A DNA stretch of 34,587 bases, from positions 1 to 34,587 of the forward strand of contig JAAXPZ010000081.1 of assembly GCA_012329065.1 (NCBI GenBank), read 5' to 3'. Positions 19,564-27,219 of the stretch are shown piece by piece. The DNA comes from Sulfurovum sp. (GTDB taxonomy: Bacteria; Campylobacterota; Campylobacteria; Campylobacterales; Sulfurovaceae). Position 1 is the stretch's first letter. Every line of letters begins with the position of its first letter. The notes below the pieces were generated by a model that worked only from the letters and a program-made list of their open reading frames with translations, searched no databases and was not told where the DNA came from. A program made the position numbers and the translations under genes.

Positions 19564-19601
19564 GAGGTAATTAGGATATAATTTATCCTAATTATCACCT
19601 C
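19564..19601 (+). terminator. Hairpin after ddl, probable transcription terminator
   Basis: GAGGTAATTAGGATA pairs with TATCCTAATTATCACCTC (a 3-nt bulge ATC on the right arm) around a short AATT-like loop. It is the strongest hairpin in the window and sits between the end of the purA-carA-ddl run and the cco promoter region. There is no U-run on either side, so termination efficiency is uncertain. Confidence 0.55.
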
Positions 19602-19643
19602 ACTATTGCCCACTCTGACGAGATAAGTAACCTTTTCCAAAAA

Positions 19644-19750
19644 ATTAATGAACATTAATGAAATTAACATAAAATTAAGCTATATTTATACAAAAGTGCT
19701 TATAATGATTTGGTTACTGTTACTGTAACTTTACTGTAACAGATTATAAT
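19644..19750 (+). promoter_or_regulatory. Promoter and repeat-rich control region of the cbb3 oxidase operon
   Basis: Two elements stand out. ATTAATGAAC / ATTAATGAAA occur in tandem at 19644-19663. TTACTGTAAC occurs twice at 19720-19729 and 19731-19740, 11 bp apart (one helical turn), with a partial copy TTACTGT at 19714. A TATAAT lies at 19701-19706 (transcript start near 19713) and another at 19745-19750. The CTGTAA half-sites at an 11-bp period look like a site for an OmpR/PhoB-type response regulator dimer; this is inference. The ribosome site AGGAGG is at 19755-19760. Confidence 0.5.
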
Positions 19751-19765
19751 TTTTAGGAGGCTTAT

Positions 19766-21232
19766 ATGCAGTCGAATGCAGGTATGGAGTATGATTATTC
19801 CATCGTAAAACTGTTTTTGTGGACTACGGTCATATTTGGTATAGTCGGAATGCTGATTGGTGTGTTGATAGCGGCACAGTTGGCATATCCAGAACTTAAT
19901 TATCTACTGGGAGAGTATGGTACATTCTCGAGATTGAGACCACTTCACACCAATGTAGTTATTTATGGATTTACACTCAGTGCTATTTGGGCATCATTTT
20001 ATTACTCTGGACAGAGAGTTTTGAAAGTGTCGATAGCAGAGTCGAAGTTCTTGTCTATTTTAATAAAAGTACACTTTGGCTTATACATCATAGCAGCAGC
20101 AGCTATGGTTGTTACACTTCTGATGGGAATCACTGCTAGCAAAGAGTACGCTCAGATGGAGTGGCCACTTGATATAGTCATTGTCCTTATTTGGGTTATC
20201 TGGGGTGTGGCAATGTTTGGTCTGATTGGTATTAGAAGAGAAAAAACACTATATATTTCTATGTGGTATTACATAGCCTGTTTTCTGGGCGTTGCAATGC
20301 TTTACTTGTTCAACAATATGGCACTACCAACTTATTTCTTTTCTGGTGGTCTTGGTAATATCATGCACTCAGTATCTATGTATTCTGGCACCAATGATGC
20401 GATGGTGCAGTGGTGGTGGGGACACAATGCAGTGGCATTTGTCTTTACGGTACCTATTATTGCTATGATATATTACTTTCTGCCTAAAGAATCAGGACAA
20501 GCTATTTATTCTTATAAATTATCATTATTATCTTTTTGGGGACTAATGTTTGTTTATCTATGGGCAGGCGGTCACCACCTATTGTGGTCAACAGTTCCTG
20601 ACTGGGTGCAAACAATGTCATCAGTTTTCTCTATTATTCTTATTCTTCCTTCTTGGGGATCTGCTATTAACATGCTCCTCACCATGAAGGGTGGCTGGAA
20701 TCAATTGACAGAGAATCCTATTATTAAGTTGATGGTTCTTGCATCTACATTCTATATGCTTGCAACACTTGAAGGCCCTATTCAGGCAGTTAAGTCTGTC
20801 AATGCTATTGCACACTTTACAGACTGGATCCCTGGACATGTACATGATGGTACACTTGGCTGGGTGGCATTTATGGCATTCGCAGCAGTTATGCATATGG
20901 CTCCAAGAGTTTTTAAGAGAGAGATATACTCCAAATCATTGCTTGACGCACAATTTTGGCTACAGACTGTAGCGATTGTACTATACTTTGCATCTATGTG
21001 GATCGCAGGTATTACACAAGGCATGATGTGGAGAGCTGTAGATGAGTATGGTAACTTGATGTACAGCTTTATCGATACAGTTTCAGTACTACATCCATAT
21101 TATGTCATTAGGGCACTTGGTGGATTCTTGTACTTTGTTGGTATGTTGATGTTTGCATACAATTTCTATAAAACTGCAACCTCAGGTAGAAAACTTGAGA
21201 CTGAACCGCAGTTTAGATCACCTATGGCATAA
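19766..21232 (+). CDS. ccoN: cbb3-type cytochrome c oxidase subunit I
   Basis: The 488-residue catalytic membrane subunit of the high-affinity haem-copper oxidase, carrying haem b and the haem b3-CuB centre, with 12 membrane segments. Histidine ligands appear in RPLHTNVVIYGF, VQWWWGHNAVAF (CuB region), GGHHLLWS and FTDWIPGHVHDGTLGW. It is slightly longer than many homologues but complete. AGGAGG precedes the ATG by 5 nt. The oxidase reduces oxygen at low concentration, as expected for a microaerobic chemolithotroph. Regulation is probably through the repeats at 19644-19750. Confidence 0.97.
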   Translation: MQSNAGMEYDYSIVKLFLWTTVIFGIVGMLIGVLIAAQLAYPELNYLLGEYGTFSRLRPLHTNVVIYGFTLSAIWASFYYSGQRVLKVSIAESKFLSILIKVHFGLYIIAAAAMVVTLLMGITASKEYAQMEWPLDIVIVLIWVIWGVAMFGLIGIRREKTLYISMWYYIACFLGVAMLYLFNNMALPTYFFSGGLGNIMHSVSMYSGTNDAMVQWWWGHNAVAFVFTVPIIAMIYYFLPKESGQAIYSYKLSLLSFWGLMFVYLWAGGHHLLWSTVPDWVQTMSSVFSIILILPSWGSAINMLLTMKGGWNQLTENPIIKLMVLASTFYMLATLEGPIQAVKSVNAIAHFTDWIPGHVHDGTLGWVAFMAFAAVMHMAPRVFKREIYSKSLLDAQFWLQTVAIVLYFASMWIAGITQGMMWRAVDEYGNLMYSFIDTVSVLHPYYVIRALGGFLYFVGMLMFAYNFYKTATSGRKLETEPQFRSPMA

Positions 21233-21243
21233 GGAGGTAGGTT

Positions 21244-21927
21244 ATGTTTCATTGGTTGGAAAAAAACCCGTTCTTCTTTGCGGTAGTGGTATTTTTGGTT
21301 ATCGCGTTTGCAGGTGTAGTTACTATACTACCAAATTTTTCTGAGGCATCCCAGCCTATTAAAGGTCTCAAGCCATATACCGTGCTTGAGCTCGCAGGTA
21401 AAGAGGTGTACAAAAAGGACAATTGTCTTTCTTGTCACTCGCAACTGATTAGACCGTTTAAATCAGAGACTGACAGGTATGGACAATATTCACTATCTGG
21501 TGAGTATGCATATGACAGACCTTTCCTTTGGGGTTCTAAAAGAACAGGACCGGATTTGCACCGTGTAGGAAACTACCGAACAACAGATTGGCATGAGAAT
21601 CATATGTGGGATCCAAAGTCTGTAGTTCCAGACTCAATCATGCCAGCCTATAAGCATCAGTATACAAACATGGCTGATATAGAGACGGCTTATGCAGAAG
21701 CAGTCACAGTGAAAAATATATTTAAAACACCTTATGGTCCAGAGATAGCAGAAGGCAAAGCAGCTTTTGAGAAACACTTCAAAGATGTGGTTCTTCCTGA
21801 AGCCAAAATGATTACAGCAGGCATGAAAAAAGCTGATATTAAGGCAATGGTTGATTCTGGCGAGATACCAGAGATTGTTGCTATTATCGCATACATGAAT
21901 AGATTAGGAAACAAGAGGACTCAATAA
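21244..21927 (+). CDS. ccoO: cbb3-type cytochrome c oxidase subunit II (monohaem)
   Basis: A 227-residue membrane-anchored cytochrome c. One N-terminal membrane helix (residues 9-28) is followed by a periplasmic domain with one haem c motif, CLSCH at residues 61-65, and the axial methionine in SIMPAY. The stretches LIRPFKSETDRYGQYS and RTGPDLHRVGNYR are typical. AAGGAGG overlaps the ccoN stop. The ATG of ccoQ shares a base with its stop (TAATG). Confidence 0.96.
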   Translation: MFHWLEKNPFFFAVVVFLVIAFAGVVTILPNFSEASQPIKGLKPYTVLELAGKEVYKKDNCLSCHSQLIRPFKSETDRYGQYSLSGEYAYDRPFLWGSKRTGPDLHRVGNYRTTDWHENHMWDPKSVVPDSIMPAYKHQYTNMADIETAYAEAVTVKNIFKTPYGPEIAEGKAAFEKHFKDVVLPEAKMITAGMKKADIKAMVDSGEIPEIVAIIAYMNRLGNKRTQ

Positions 21928-22142
21928 TGAGTATAGCAGATATTCAAGCATATGCTTATTTGGTCGGTACCGTTATTGCCGTATTTGTATTCTATAACTA
22001 TATTGTGTATCTGTATAGAAGTGAAAAACGAGGCGAAAAGGATCATGAAAAATTTGGAAAGCTTGCTCTTGATGATGATATCACTAGCAAGCCTCTAGTG
22101 GACAATAATCCTGAAGCCAAGAATGAAAAAAAGGAGAAATGA
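21927..22142 (+). CDS. ccoQ: cbb3-type oxidase subunit CcoQ
   Basis: A 71-residue protein with one membrane helix (residues 10-30) and a charged cytoplasmic tail ending in KNEKKEK. In the cbb3 complex CcoQ stabilises the association of CcoP with the core. Position between ccoO and ccoP, size and topology support the call. It overlaps ccoO by one base and abuts ccoP with no gap. Confidence 0.85.
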   Translation: MSIADIQAYAYLVGTVIAVFVFYNYIVYLYRSEKRGEKDHEKFGKLALDDDITSKPLVDNNPEAKNEKKEK

Positions 22143-22817
22143 ATGAATTCTTTCATTGTAAAAGGTCTTGTGTTCGCTGCCATATTGATGATTACTACAC
22201 TAGTTGTTGTATGGAAACAAGATATTGATCTAAGTGATCCAGTGAACCTCATCACCATGATTGGCGCATTGGCAATCGCGGCATTATCATTTGGCGTATC
22301 TGCTAAATATTTGGCACAGATAAAGAGTGACAGTGCATCAGGTGAGCTGACAGGTGAAAATTGGGACGGTATCGGTAAATATAAAAATGAACTTCCTGCT
22401 GGGTGGACATGGTCATTTATGGGTATAATGGTATGGGGCATGTGGTATTTTTTCTTCTCTCCATATACTCTTGGTGCGTACAGTCAGATCGGAGAATGGA
22501 ATGAAGAGGTAAAAGCTCATAGTGCCAAATTTGAAGAGAAGTACAAAAATGCAGATGCTGAAACACTACAAGAGATGGGCGAGTCCATCTACTTGGTACA
22601 GTGTGCACCATGTCATGGCATTAACGCAGACGGTATGGACGGGAAAGCCCAGGATTTAACTGTACCTATTTATAAAGGTTACGGAATAGAAGGGTTATCT
22701 GCTGCGATTAAATATGGTAAAACAGCTGAGATTGGTACTATGCCAGCATTTGAAAACATGATGACAGATGTACAGCTAAAAGCAGTGTCAACATACATTA
22801 TGTCACTTTCAAAATAA
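22143..22817 (+). CDS. ccoP: cbb3-type oxidase subunit III, monohaem variant
   Basis: The 224-residue membrane cytochrome c subunit that passes electrons from soluble cytochrome c to CcoO. It has hydrophobic segments at about 6-22, 34-55 and 89-108, the family block WDGIGKYKNELPAGWTW and GAYSQIGEWNEEV, then one cytochrome c domain with CAPCH (residues 154-158) and the axial methionine in GTMPAF. CcoP normally carries two CxxCH motifs and is 280-300 residues; here only one is present and the protein is about 60-80 residues shorter. There is no sign of a frameshift: the frame is clean and the next gene follows normally. Confidence 0.9.
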   Translation: MNSFIVKGLVFAAILMITTLVVVWKQDIDLSDPVNLITMIGALAIAALSFGVSAKYLAQIKSDSASGELTGENWDGIGKYKNELPAGWTWSFMGIMVWGMWYFFFSPYTLGAYSQIGEWNEEVKAHSAKFEEKYKNADAETLQEMGESIYLVQCAPCHGINADGMDGKAQDLTVPIYKGYGIEGLSAAIKYGKTAEIGTMPAFENMMTDVQLKAVSTYIMSLSK

Positions 22818-22827
22818 GGAGCACAAC

Positions 22828-23064
22828 ATGGCAGAAAACACAAGAAGAGGATTATTTACTCTTAGCGGTATTACAGGTATGCTGATAGCCACTGTGCTTC
22901 TTTTGAGTATTTTGGCTGGCTTGACAATGTGGAGTATTCAGACTCAGCAGGCACAGGCAACAAACTTTTATGATCCAGCACCTATTGTTGGTTCATTGGA
23001 TAATCTCAAGGCACACAGTAAAGATAATGCAAACTTTGCATTTCAGCCTGTCAAGAAGGAGTAG
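22828..23064 (+). CDS. DUF4006 family membrane protein of the cbb3 cluster
   Basis: A 78-residue protein with one membrane helix (residues 12-38) and a short C-terminal part with TNFYDPAPIVGSLDN. DUF4006 proteins sit directly behind ccoP across Campylobacterota and are taken to help oxidase assembly or stability; no activity is established. AAGGAGCACAAC precedes the ATG. Confidence 0.75.
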   Translation: MAENTRRGLFTLSGITGMLIATVLLLSILAGLTMWSIQTQQAQATNFYDPAPIVGSLDNLKAHSKDNANFAFQPVKKE

Positions 23065-23067
23065 AAG

Positions 23068-23169
23068 ATGATTAAAATAATGGATAAAGTTTTAGCATGG
23101 TTTATGGTGGCTTTTGCAGTAGCTACAGCTTGGGCTGTACTAACCGCTAATAATCTATATGTAGGATAA
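23068..23169 (+). CDS. 33-aa single-helix membrane peptide in the cbb3 cluster
   Basis: Frame: MIKIMDKVLAWFMVAFAVAT then AWAVLTANNLYVG and TAA. AAGGAG lies 6 nt before the ATG and the gene fits exactly between the DUF4006 gene (3 nt before) and the next gene (3 nt after), so it is very likely translated. It is one membrane helix with a short charged start. Small helix peptides (such as CcoM or CcoH in other bacteria) are known parts of cbb3 oxidases; that role here is inference. Confidence 0.65.
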   Translation: MIKIMDKVLAWFMVAFAVATAWAVLTANNLYVG

Positions 23170-23172
23170 CAA

Positions 23173-23802
23173 ATGATCAAAGAACTAGCAAGGTTTGCCT
23201 TGCTTGCTTCTCTACTCTCCATTTTATCTCCAGCAAACTTGCTTCTAAATGACTACTTGCTGACACCCAAGGCAGAAGTTGTACTAGATAAAATAAGCAA
23301 CGAGCTTAGGCAAAAGAGTGGAATATCAGCTTTTGTTATAGCTACTACAAAAAAGTTGGAAGAGGGAGCTAACCTATACGAGTATGTCAAACAGTATGAG
23401 GGCAATGCAAGTAAGCCTTTTGTGATATTGGTGTTTGCACCCAATGCGATAATCACTCAAAAAGCGAAGCAGACTGGTAGAATAGGGCTTATCCCTTCAT
23501 CGCAAGAGTTGAAAAGTTACTATAAACCAGATCAAGTATTGAGATATTTTAGTGAGTTTATTGGCAGTAATGACAGTAACTCATTACAATCAAAATATGA
23601 CCTTTCTGTTTTACAGGCATATTCGGAATTGGCAGACCAGTTGGCTGATTCCAAAGGTATTGTTTTGACCACAACCCTCAAAGATGAGTCTGGCTGGATA
23701 CTAAAGTTTTTTTTGTGGGTTGTGAGGATTGGTGCTGTTTTACTATTTTGGATATATTTCGGAAGACCACTATATAGAAGGATAAGATATGGCAAACAAT
23801 AA
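23173..23802 (+). CDS. Membrane-anchored protein, TPM-domain-like, in the cbb3 cluster
   Basis: A 209-residue protein with an N-terminal signal or anchor (residues 7-27), a soluble domain (about 30-170: LTPKAEVVLDKISNEL, SGISAFVIATTKKL, KPFVILVFAPNAIITQKAKQTGRIGL) and a membrane helix near the C-terminus (179-197) followed by a basic tail. The order and the spacing of the short hydrophobic strands resemble a TPM domain, but the catalytic acidic residues are not evident to me. The gene sits between the 33-aa peptide and fixH, overlapping fixH by 14 nt, so it is part of the oxidase operon. Confidence 0.5.
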   Translation: MIKELARFALLASLLSILSPANLLLNDYLLTPKAEVVLDKISNELRQKSGISAFVIATTKKLEEGANLYEYVKQYEGNASKPFVILVFAPNAIITQKAKQTGRIGLIPSSQELKSYYKPDQVLRYFSEFIGSNDSNSLQSKYDLSVLQAYSELADQLADSKGIVLTTTLKDESGWILKFFLWVVRIGAVLLFWIYFGRPLYRRIRYGKQ

Positions 23803-24340
23803 TGAGGAAAGAAGCTATTGGCCTCACATGATACTTGGTTTTTTAGGCATAGGCATAATGCTTGGCTACTGGACTATAAAATCTGCTATTGCCATGCCAG
23901 TCAATGAGTCAAATACATTTCAGATGGAGTATCAGCAAGCTGACATGAATATAAATAGCATTATAGAATCACAAAAGGAATTTGACAGTAAGTATCGTAT
24001 TGAGCCAATAGGTTTTAAAGAGTCTGATTTTAAGCCAAATGAATTTCTAAAAAGAAAACATGGAAAGGTTATAGCGTTAAGCAAGGACAATACCCTAAAG
24101 TACAGCCTCCAAACACTATCTGGCACAGCTGTTAACGATGCTAATGTTTCTTTTTGGCTTACACGCCCACATACGGTAGTAGATGATCAGCATTTTGAGC
24201 AGATAAATCCTAACAATGGGATATATGAAGTACCAACATTCAACCTAGCCAAAGCAGGGAGATATACACTTCTATTAAAAGTTAGAAAAGATGACACTGT
24301 TGGCTTCTTGGAGCAAGAGGCTTATCTTTCACCAAACTAG
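23789..24340 (+). CDS. FixH family protein
   Basis: A 183-residue protein with one N-terminal membrane helix (residues 12-33) and a periplasmic beta-sandwich with LSGTAVNDANVSFWLTRPHT, GIYEVPTFNLAKAGRYTLLLKV, matching FixH (CcoH). FixH family proteins act with the FixI/CcoI copper pump in loading the cbb3 oxidase. The start overlaps the end of the preceding gene, consistent with one operon from ccoN. The pump genes themselves are not in the window. Confidence 0.75.
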   Translation: MANNNEERSYWPHMILGFLGIGIMLGYWTIKSAIAMPVNESNTFQMEYQQADMNINSIIESQKEFDSKYRIEPIGFKESDFKPNEFLKRKHGKVIALSKDNTLKYSLQTLSGTAVNDANVSFWLTRPHTVVDDQHFEQINPNNGIYEVPTFNLAKAGRYTLLLKVRKDDTVGFLEQEAYLSPN

Positions 24341-24358
24341 TTTGTCTGTTGTTTAGTG

Positions 24359-24367
24359 TGATATAAT
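24359..24367 (+). promoter_or_regulatory. Extended -10 promoter directly before addB
   Basis: TGATATAAT, identical to the extended -10 of ispA. Transcription would start about 6-7 nt downstream, at or next to the addB ATG at 24374, and no ribosome site is present, so the message may be leaderless. Confidence 0.5.
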
Positions 24368-24373
24368 CAAACT

Positions 24374-26839
24374 ATGAATCAACTTCACATTTATCCAACA
24401 TCTAGAGCTCTGAGAACCATAAGTCAAAACTACAAAAACCAAGATGGTTTCTTGCCTACACTCATGCGTATGGACGAGTTTGAACAACGAGCCATACTCC
24501 TTGAGAATAAAATCCATATAGACCCCTTGCAACGTGTCTTACTTTTGCGTCAAGCAGCCTCATTTGATGCTTTTGAAGATTTGAAGTTAGACTTGTCCCT
24601 AGTACGGTTTTTTACCAAGAGTGATGCTTTGTTTAAGTTTTTTGAAGAGTTGGCAGGAGAGGGTGTAGGGTTTGCAACTCTGGCTGAAGCTGACGCGTAT
24701 GCTGAGTTCGGTACGCACTTAGAGATACTGGAGAGATTACTCTCAAACTATCATACTTTACTTGAGGCTAAAGGATTGATAGACAAAGCATTTATCCCGA
24801 ATAGCTACACACTCAACAAAGGTTTTTTAAGTAGCTATGAGAATATAGAGATACATTTGGAAGGGTACTTAAGTCATTTTGAATTGGCACTCTTGGAAGA
24901 AATTTCAAAACAAGTACCACTTACGCTTTATTACAGCACAAGCAAGTTTAATTTGAAAATGCAAGAGCGTTTTGAAACACTAGGTATTAAACTACCTAAG
25001 AACAAACACACACACTTCTCTTTATCGACCAAAGAAGTCTTAGAGGTTACAAACAATGATGACAGCGTAGAGGCACAGGTCTATGCAGTGGAAGAACGCC
25101 AAGAGCAGGTAGCCATTGCATTTAAAGAGATAGAACAAATGGTACGCTCTGGCATAAGTCCAGAGGAGATAGTCCTTATATTGCCTGATGAGAGTTTTAA
25201 AGAACATTTCACCCTTTTTGACACCCACAACAACCTAAACTTCGCCATGGGGTATGACTATAGTAATGGTCGTGTCTATAAATCTTTAGAGGCACTCTGT
25301 AAGTATTGGCAGAGTAGGGATGATAAGAGTAAAAAGTTACTTGAACGATATGGGTTTAATATAGAAGCGTTAGATGCATTGGCTAGTAGTAAAAAAATTA
25401 ATAGTGTAGATTTCTTTACTGTGATAGATGGGCTAGGATTGGCACCGAGGGAGTCAGGTGACAACGATTCATTGTCTTCAACAACAAATCATAATCACCA
25501 GACCCCTCTACCTCCAAGATTGGCACCGAGGGAGTCAGGTGACAATGATTCATTGTCTTCGACAACAAATCATAATCACCAGACCCCTCTACCTCCAAAG
25601 AAAGAGAAGTTCAATGAGCGTGTCTATGAAAAATACCTACACTTTATCAAGGTATTAGAAAATGAAGAGATGGGTTTAACTGAATGGCTTTTCTTGTGGT
25701 TAAAGTCCCTAAGTAAAGTTACCATGGATGATGTGCGTGGTGGTTTGGTTACGGTCATGGGGGTACTAGAAACTAGGGGTGTGAGATTTGAGGGCGTAGT
25801 CATAGTAGACTTCAATGAAGGCGTAGTACCTGCCACATCGAGTAAAGACCAGTTTTTAAACTCACAGGTGCGAGCCTTTGCAAACCTACCCACAAAACAT
25901 GACAGAGAAGCCCTACAAAAGCAGTACTACAAACGCTTACTAGAACAGGCTTCACAGTCTGTGATACTCTATAGTACTTCAGACAGTAAGTTGCCCTCTA
26001 AGTTTCTCTATGAGTTGGGCTTAGGTGAAGCAGTACAGACACAAGCGCAGTTTGACTTGCTGTATAGTCAGGAGTCACAACTTGTGAGTGCTACACCTAT
26101 TGTTGTGGAGTTTGACCCCAAGAGTATTGTTTGGTCAGCGTCTAGGTTAAGAGTGTATTTGGAGTGTAAATATAAGTACTATTATCAATACACCTTAGGT
26201 ATACACGAAAAGCAAAGAGATGAGATGAATGAAGGGCAGTTTTTACATAAGCTTTTAGAGAAGTTGTTTTCTCAAACATCAAGCTATGCCTCAAAAAAAG
26301 AGATGCAAAAAAACATAGATATGCTACTTGATACACTTTATTTAGAAAAAGGCTCAAAAGTAGCATACCAAAAGCTCTTATGGAAAGAGAAGCTAAAAGG
26401 TTTTGTTTCTTCTCAGTTAGAGCACTTTGATACTGGGTGGAAAGTTTTGCATAGGGAAAAAGAGTTTCAAGGTGAGATAGCTGGACTTAGGTTTAAAGGA
26501 CGCATAGACCGCATAGACCAAAATGATACAGATACACTGGTGCTTGACTATAAGTCAGGTAGAGTAGAAAAAGAGCCAAAAACGTTAAATCCAGATAAGA
26601 TAACAGACTTTCAGATGCCCATTTACCAACAACTTCTTTCAGGGAAATACCAAAACATATCTTTGGCATTTTTGAAAATACTTGATAATGGAGAGATGCA
26701 AGAAGTGAAGCACCTAGAAGAGAGAAATACACTCCTAGAAGAACAAATAGCTATACTTAGAAACGCCACATCTTTTACGGTGGAAATGTGTGATGTTTCT
26801 AAGAAGTGTAGGTTTTGTGAAGATGTGTTAATGCTCTAA
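24374..26839 (+). CDS. addB: AddB-type helicase-nuclease subunit (PD-(D/E)XK family)
   Basis: The 821-residue subunit of the RecBCD-like AddAB complex that processes double-strand ends for recombination. The N-terminal half is an inactive helicase-like fold (IYPTSRALRTISQNY at the start). Later come VVIVDFNEGVVPATSS and YYKRLLEQASQSVILYSTSD. The C-terminal nuclease shows FKGRIDRID and DYKSGR (about residues 710-730), and four cysteines, C598 and the CDVSKKCRFC cluster at the C-terminus, fit the 4Fe-4S staple of AddB. Residues about 356-409 are an unusual hydrophilic tandem insertion (see 25439-25600). The start is ATG 24374 with no ribosome site. Confidence 0.85.
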   Translation: MNQLHIYPTSRALRTISQNYKNQDGFLPTLMRMDEFEQRAILLENKIHIDPLQRVLLLRQAASFDAFEDLKLDLSLVRFFTKSDALFKFFEELAGEGVGFATLAEADAYAEFGTHLEILERLLSNYHTLLEAKGLIDKAFIPNSYTLNKGFLSSYENIEIHLEGYLSHFELALLEEISKQVPLTLYYSTSKFNLKMQERFETLGIKLPKNKHTHFSLSTKEVLEVTNNDDSVEAQVYAVEERQEQVAIAFKEIEQMVRSGISPEEIVLILPDESFKEHFTLFDTHNNLNFAMGYDYSNGRVYKSLEALCKYWQSRDDKSKKLLERYGFNIEALDALASSKKINSVDFFTVIDGLGLAPRESGDNDSLSSTTNHNHQTPLPPRLAPRESGDNDSLSSTTNHNHQTPLPPKKEKFNERVYEKYLHFIKVLENEEMGLTEWLFLWLKSLSKVTMDDVRGGLVTVMGVLETRGVRFEGVVIVDFNEGVVPATSSKDQFLNSQVRAFANLPTKHDREALQKQYYKRLLEQASQSVILYSTSDSKLPSKFLYELGLGEAVQTQAQFDLLYSQESQLVSATPIVVEFDPKSIVWSASRLRVYLECKYKYYYQYTLGIHEKQRDEMNEGQFLHKLLEKLFSQTSSYASKKEMQKNIDMLLDTLYLEKGSKVAYQKLLWKEKLKGFVSSQLEHFDTGWKVLHREKEFQGEIAGLRFKGRIDRIDQNDTDTLVLDYKSGRVEKEPKTLNPDKITDFQMPIYQQLLSGKYQNISLAFLKILDNGEMQEVKHLEERNTLLEEQIAILRNATSFTVEMCDVSKKCRFCEDVLML
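25439..25600 (+). repeat. Tandem 81-bp palindromic element inserted in frame in addB
   Basis: Two copies, 25439-25519 and 25520-25600, are nearly identical (few substitutions such as acaacg/acaatg and ttcaac/ttcgac). Each encodes LAPRESGDNDSLSSTTNHNH then QTPLPP. Each copy is a large imperfect palindrome: GAGGGAGTCAGGTGA (25447-25461) pairs with TCACCAGACCCCTC (25495-25508) apart from single mismatches, with a smaller inner hairpin GACAA/TTGTC. The length, 27 codons, keeps the frame. It looks like a mobile palindromic element of the kind seen in Rickettsia coding genes, duplicated once; identity to any named family is not claimed. Confidence 0.7.
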
Positions 26840-26889
26840 GGGTTTGTGTTTGCTTTGGTGTGTGGGAGAGAGGAGTATGTGTGAGGAAC

Positions 26890-26918
26890 TTGACAAATAT
26901 ATAGTTAAACTGTATAAT
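26890..26918 (+). promoter_or_regulatory. Consensus sigma-70 promoter of the toxin-antitoxin operon
   Basis: TTGACA (26890-26895), 17 bp, TATAAT (26913-26918): a perfect match to the consensus in both hexamers and spacing, unlike the other promoters here. The ribosome site AAAGGA is at 26935-26940. Confidence 0.8.
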
Positions 26919-26930
26919 TTATACAGTTTA
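26906..26930. promoter_or_regulatory. Perfect palindromic operator over the toxin-antitoxin -10 box
   Basis: TAAACTGTATA - ATT - TATACAGTTTA: two 11-bp arms with no mismatch around a 3-nt centre. The -10 box lies inside the left arm and centre, so a bound repressor would block RNA polymerase. Autoregulation by the antitoxin, or the toxin-antitoxin complex, is the expected logic. Confidence 0.75.
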
Positions 26931-26946
26931 TACAAAAGGATGCATC

Positions 26947-27219
26947 ATGACAATTACTGCAACACAACTCAAACAACAAACATATCTGCTTGATTCTGTG
27001 ATAAAAGAGGATATACAAGTCACCAAAAGAGATAGACCTTTTGTTGTAATAGTAGATGCAGTTAGATATGAAAAATTACTCAAAAATCAAAAAGAAGAAA
27101 AAAGAGATACAAAAGCACTTTTAGAAGAGTTTAAAAGGTTAAGTAAAAATGTTTCTAAGATAGATGCAGATATTGATATAATCAAAATGGAAGATGAGAT
27201 GAATAGTGATATTTTTTGA
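26947..27219 (+). CDS. Type II antitoxin, Phd/YefM-like
   Basis: A 90-residue protein: N-terminal DNA-binding part (MTITATQLKQQTYLLDSVI, VTKRDRPFVVIVDAVRYEKLLK, the typical 'xRPxVVIVxxxxYExL' of Phd/YefM and similar antitoxins) and an acidic C-terminal tail that would wrap the toxin (SKIDADIDIIKMEDEM). It overlaps the toxin start by 14 nt. It should repress its own promoter through the palindrome at 26906-26930. Confidence 0.85.
   Translation: MTITATQLKQQTYLLDSVIKEDIQVTKRDRPFVVIVDAVRYEKLLKNQKEEKRDTKALLEEFKRLSKNVSKIDADIDIIKMEDEMNSDIF

Noticed and set aside
19745-19750. TATAAT next to the ccoN ribosome site as the main promoter
   Set aside because: It would start transcription on top of AGGAGG and leave no usable leader; the TATAAT at 19701 is better placed.
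25416-25658. Repeats in addB as a CRISPR array
   Set aside because: Only two adjacent copies with no spacers, in frame with the gene, and no cas genes nearby.
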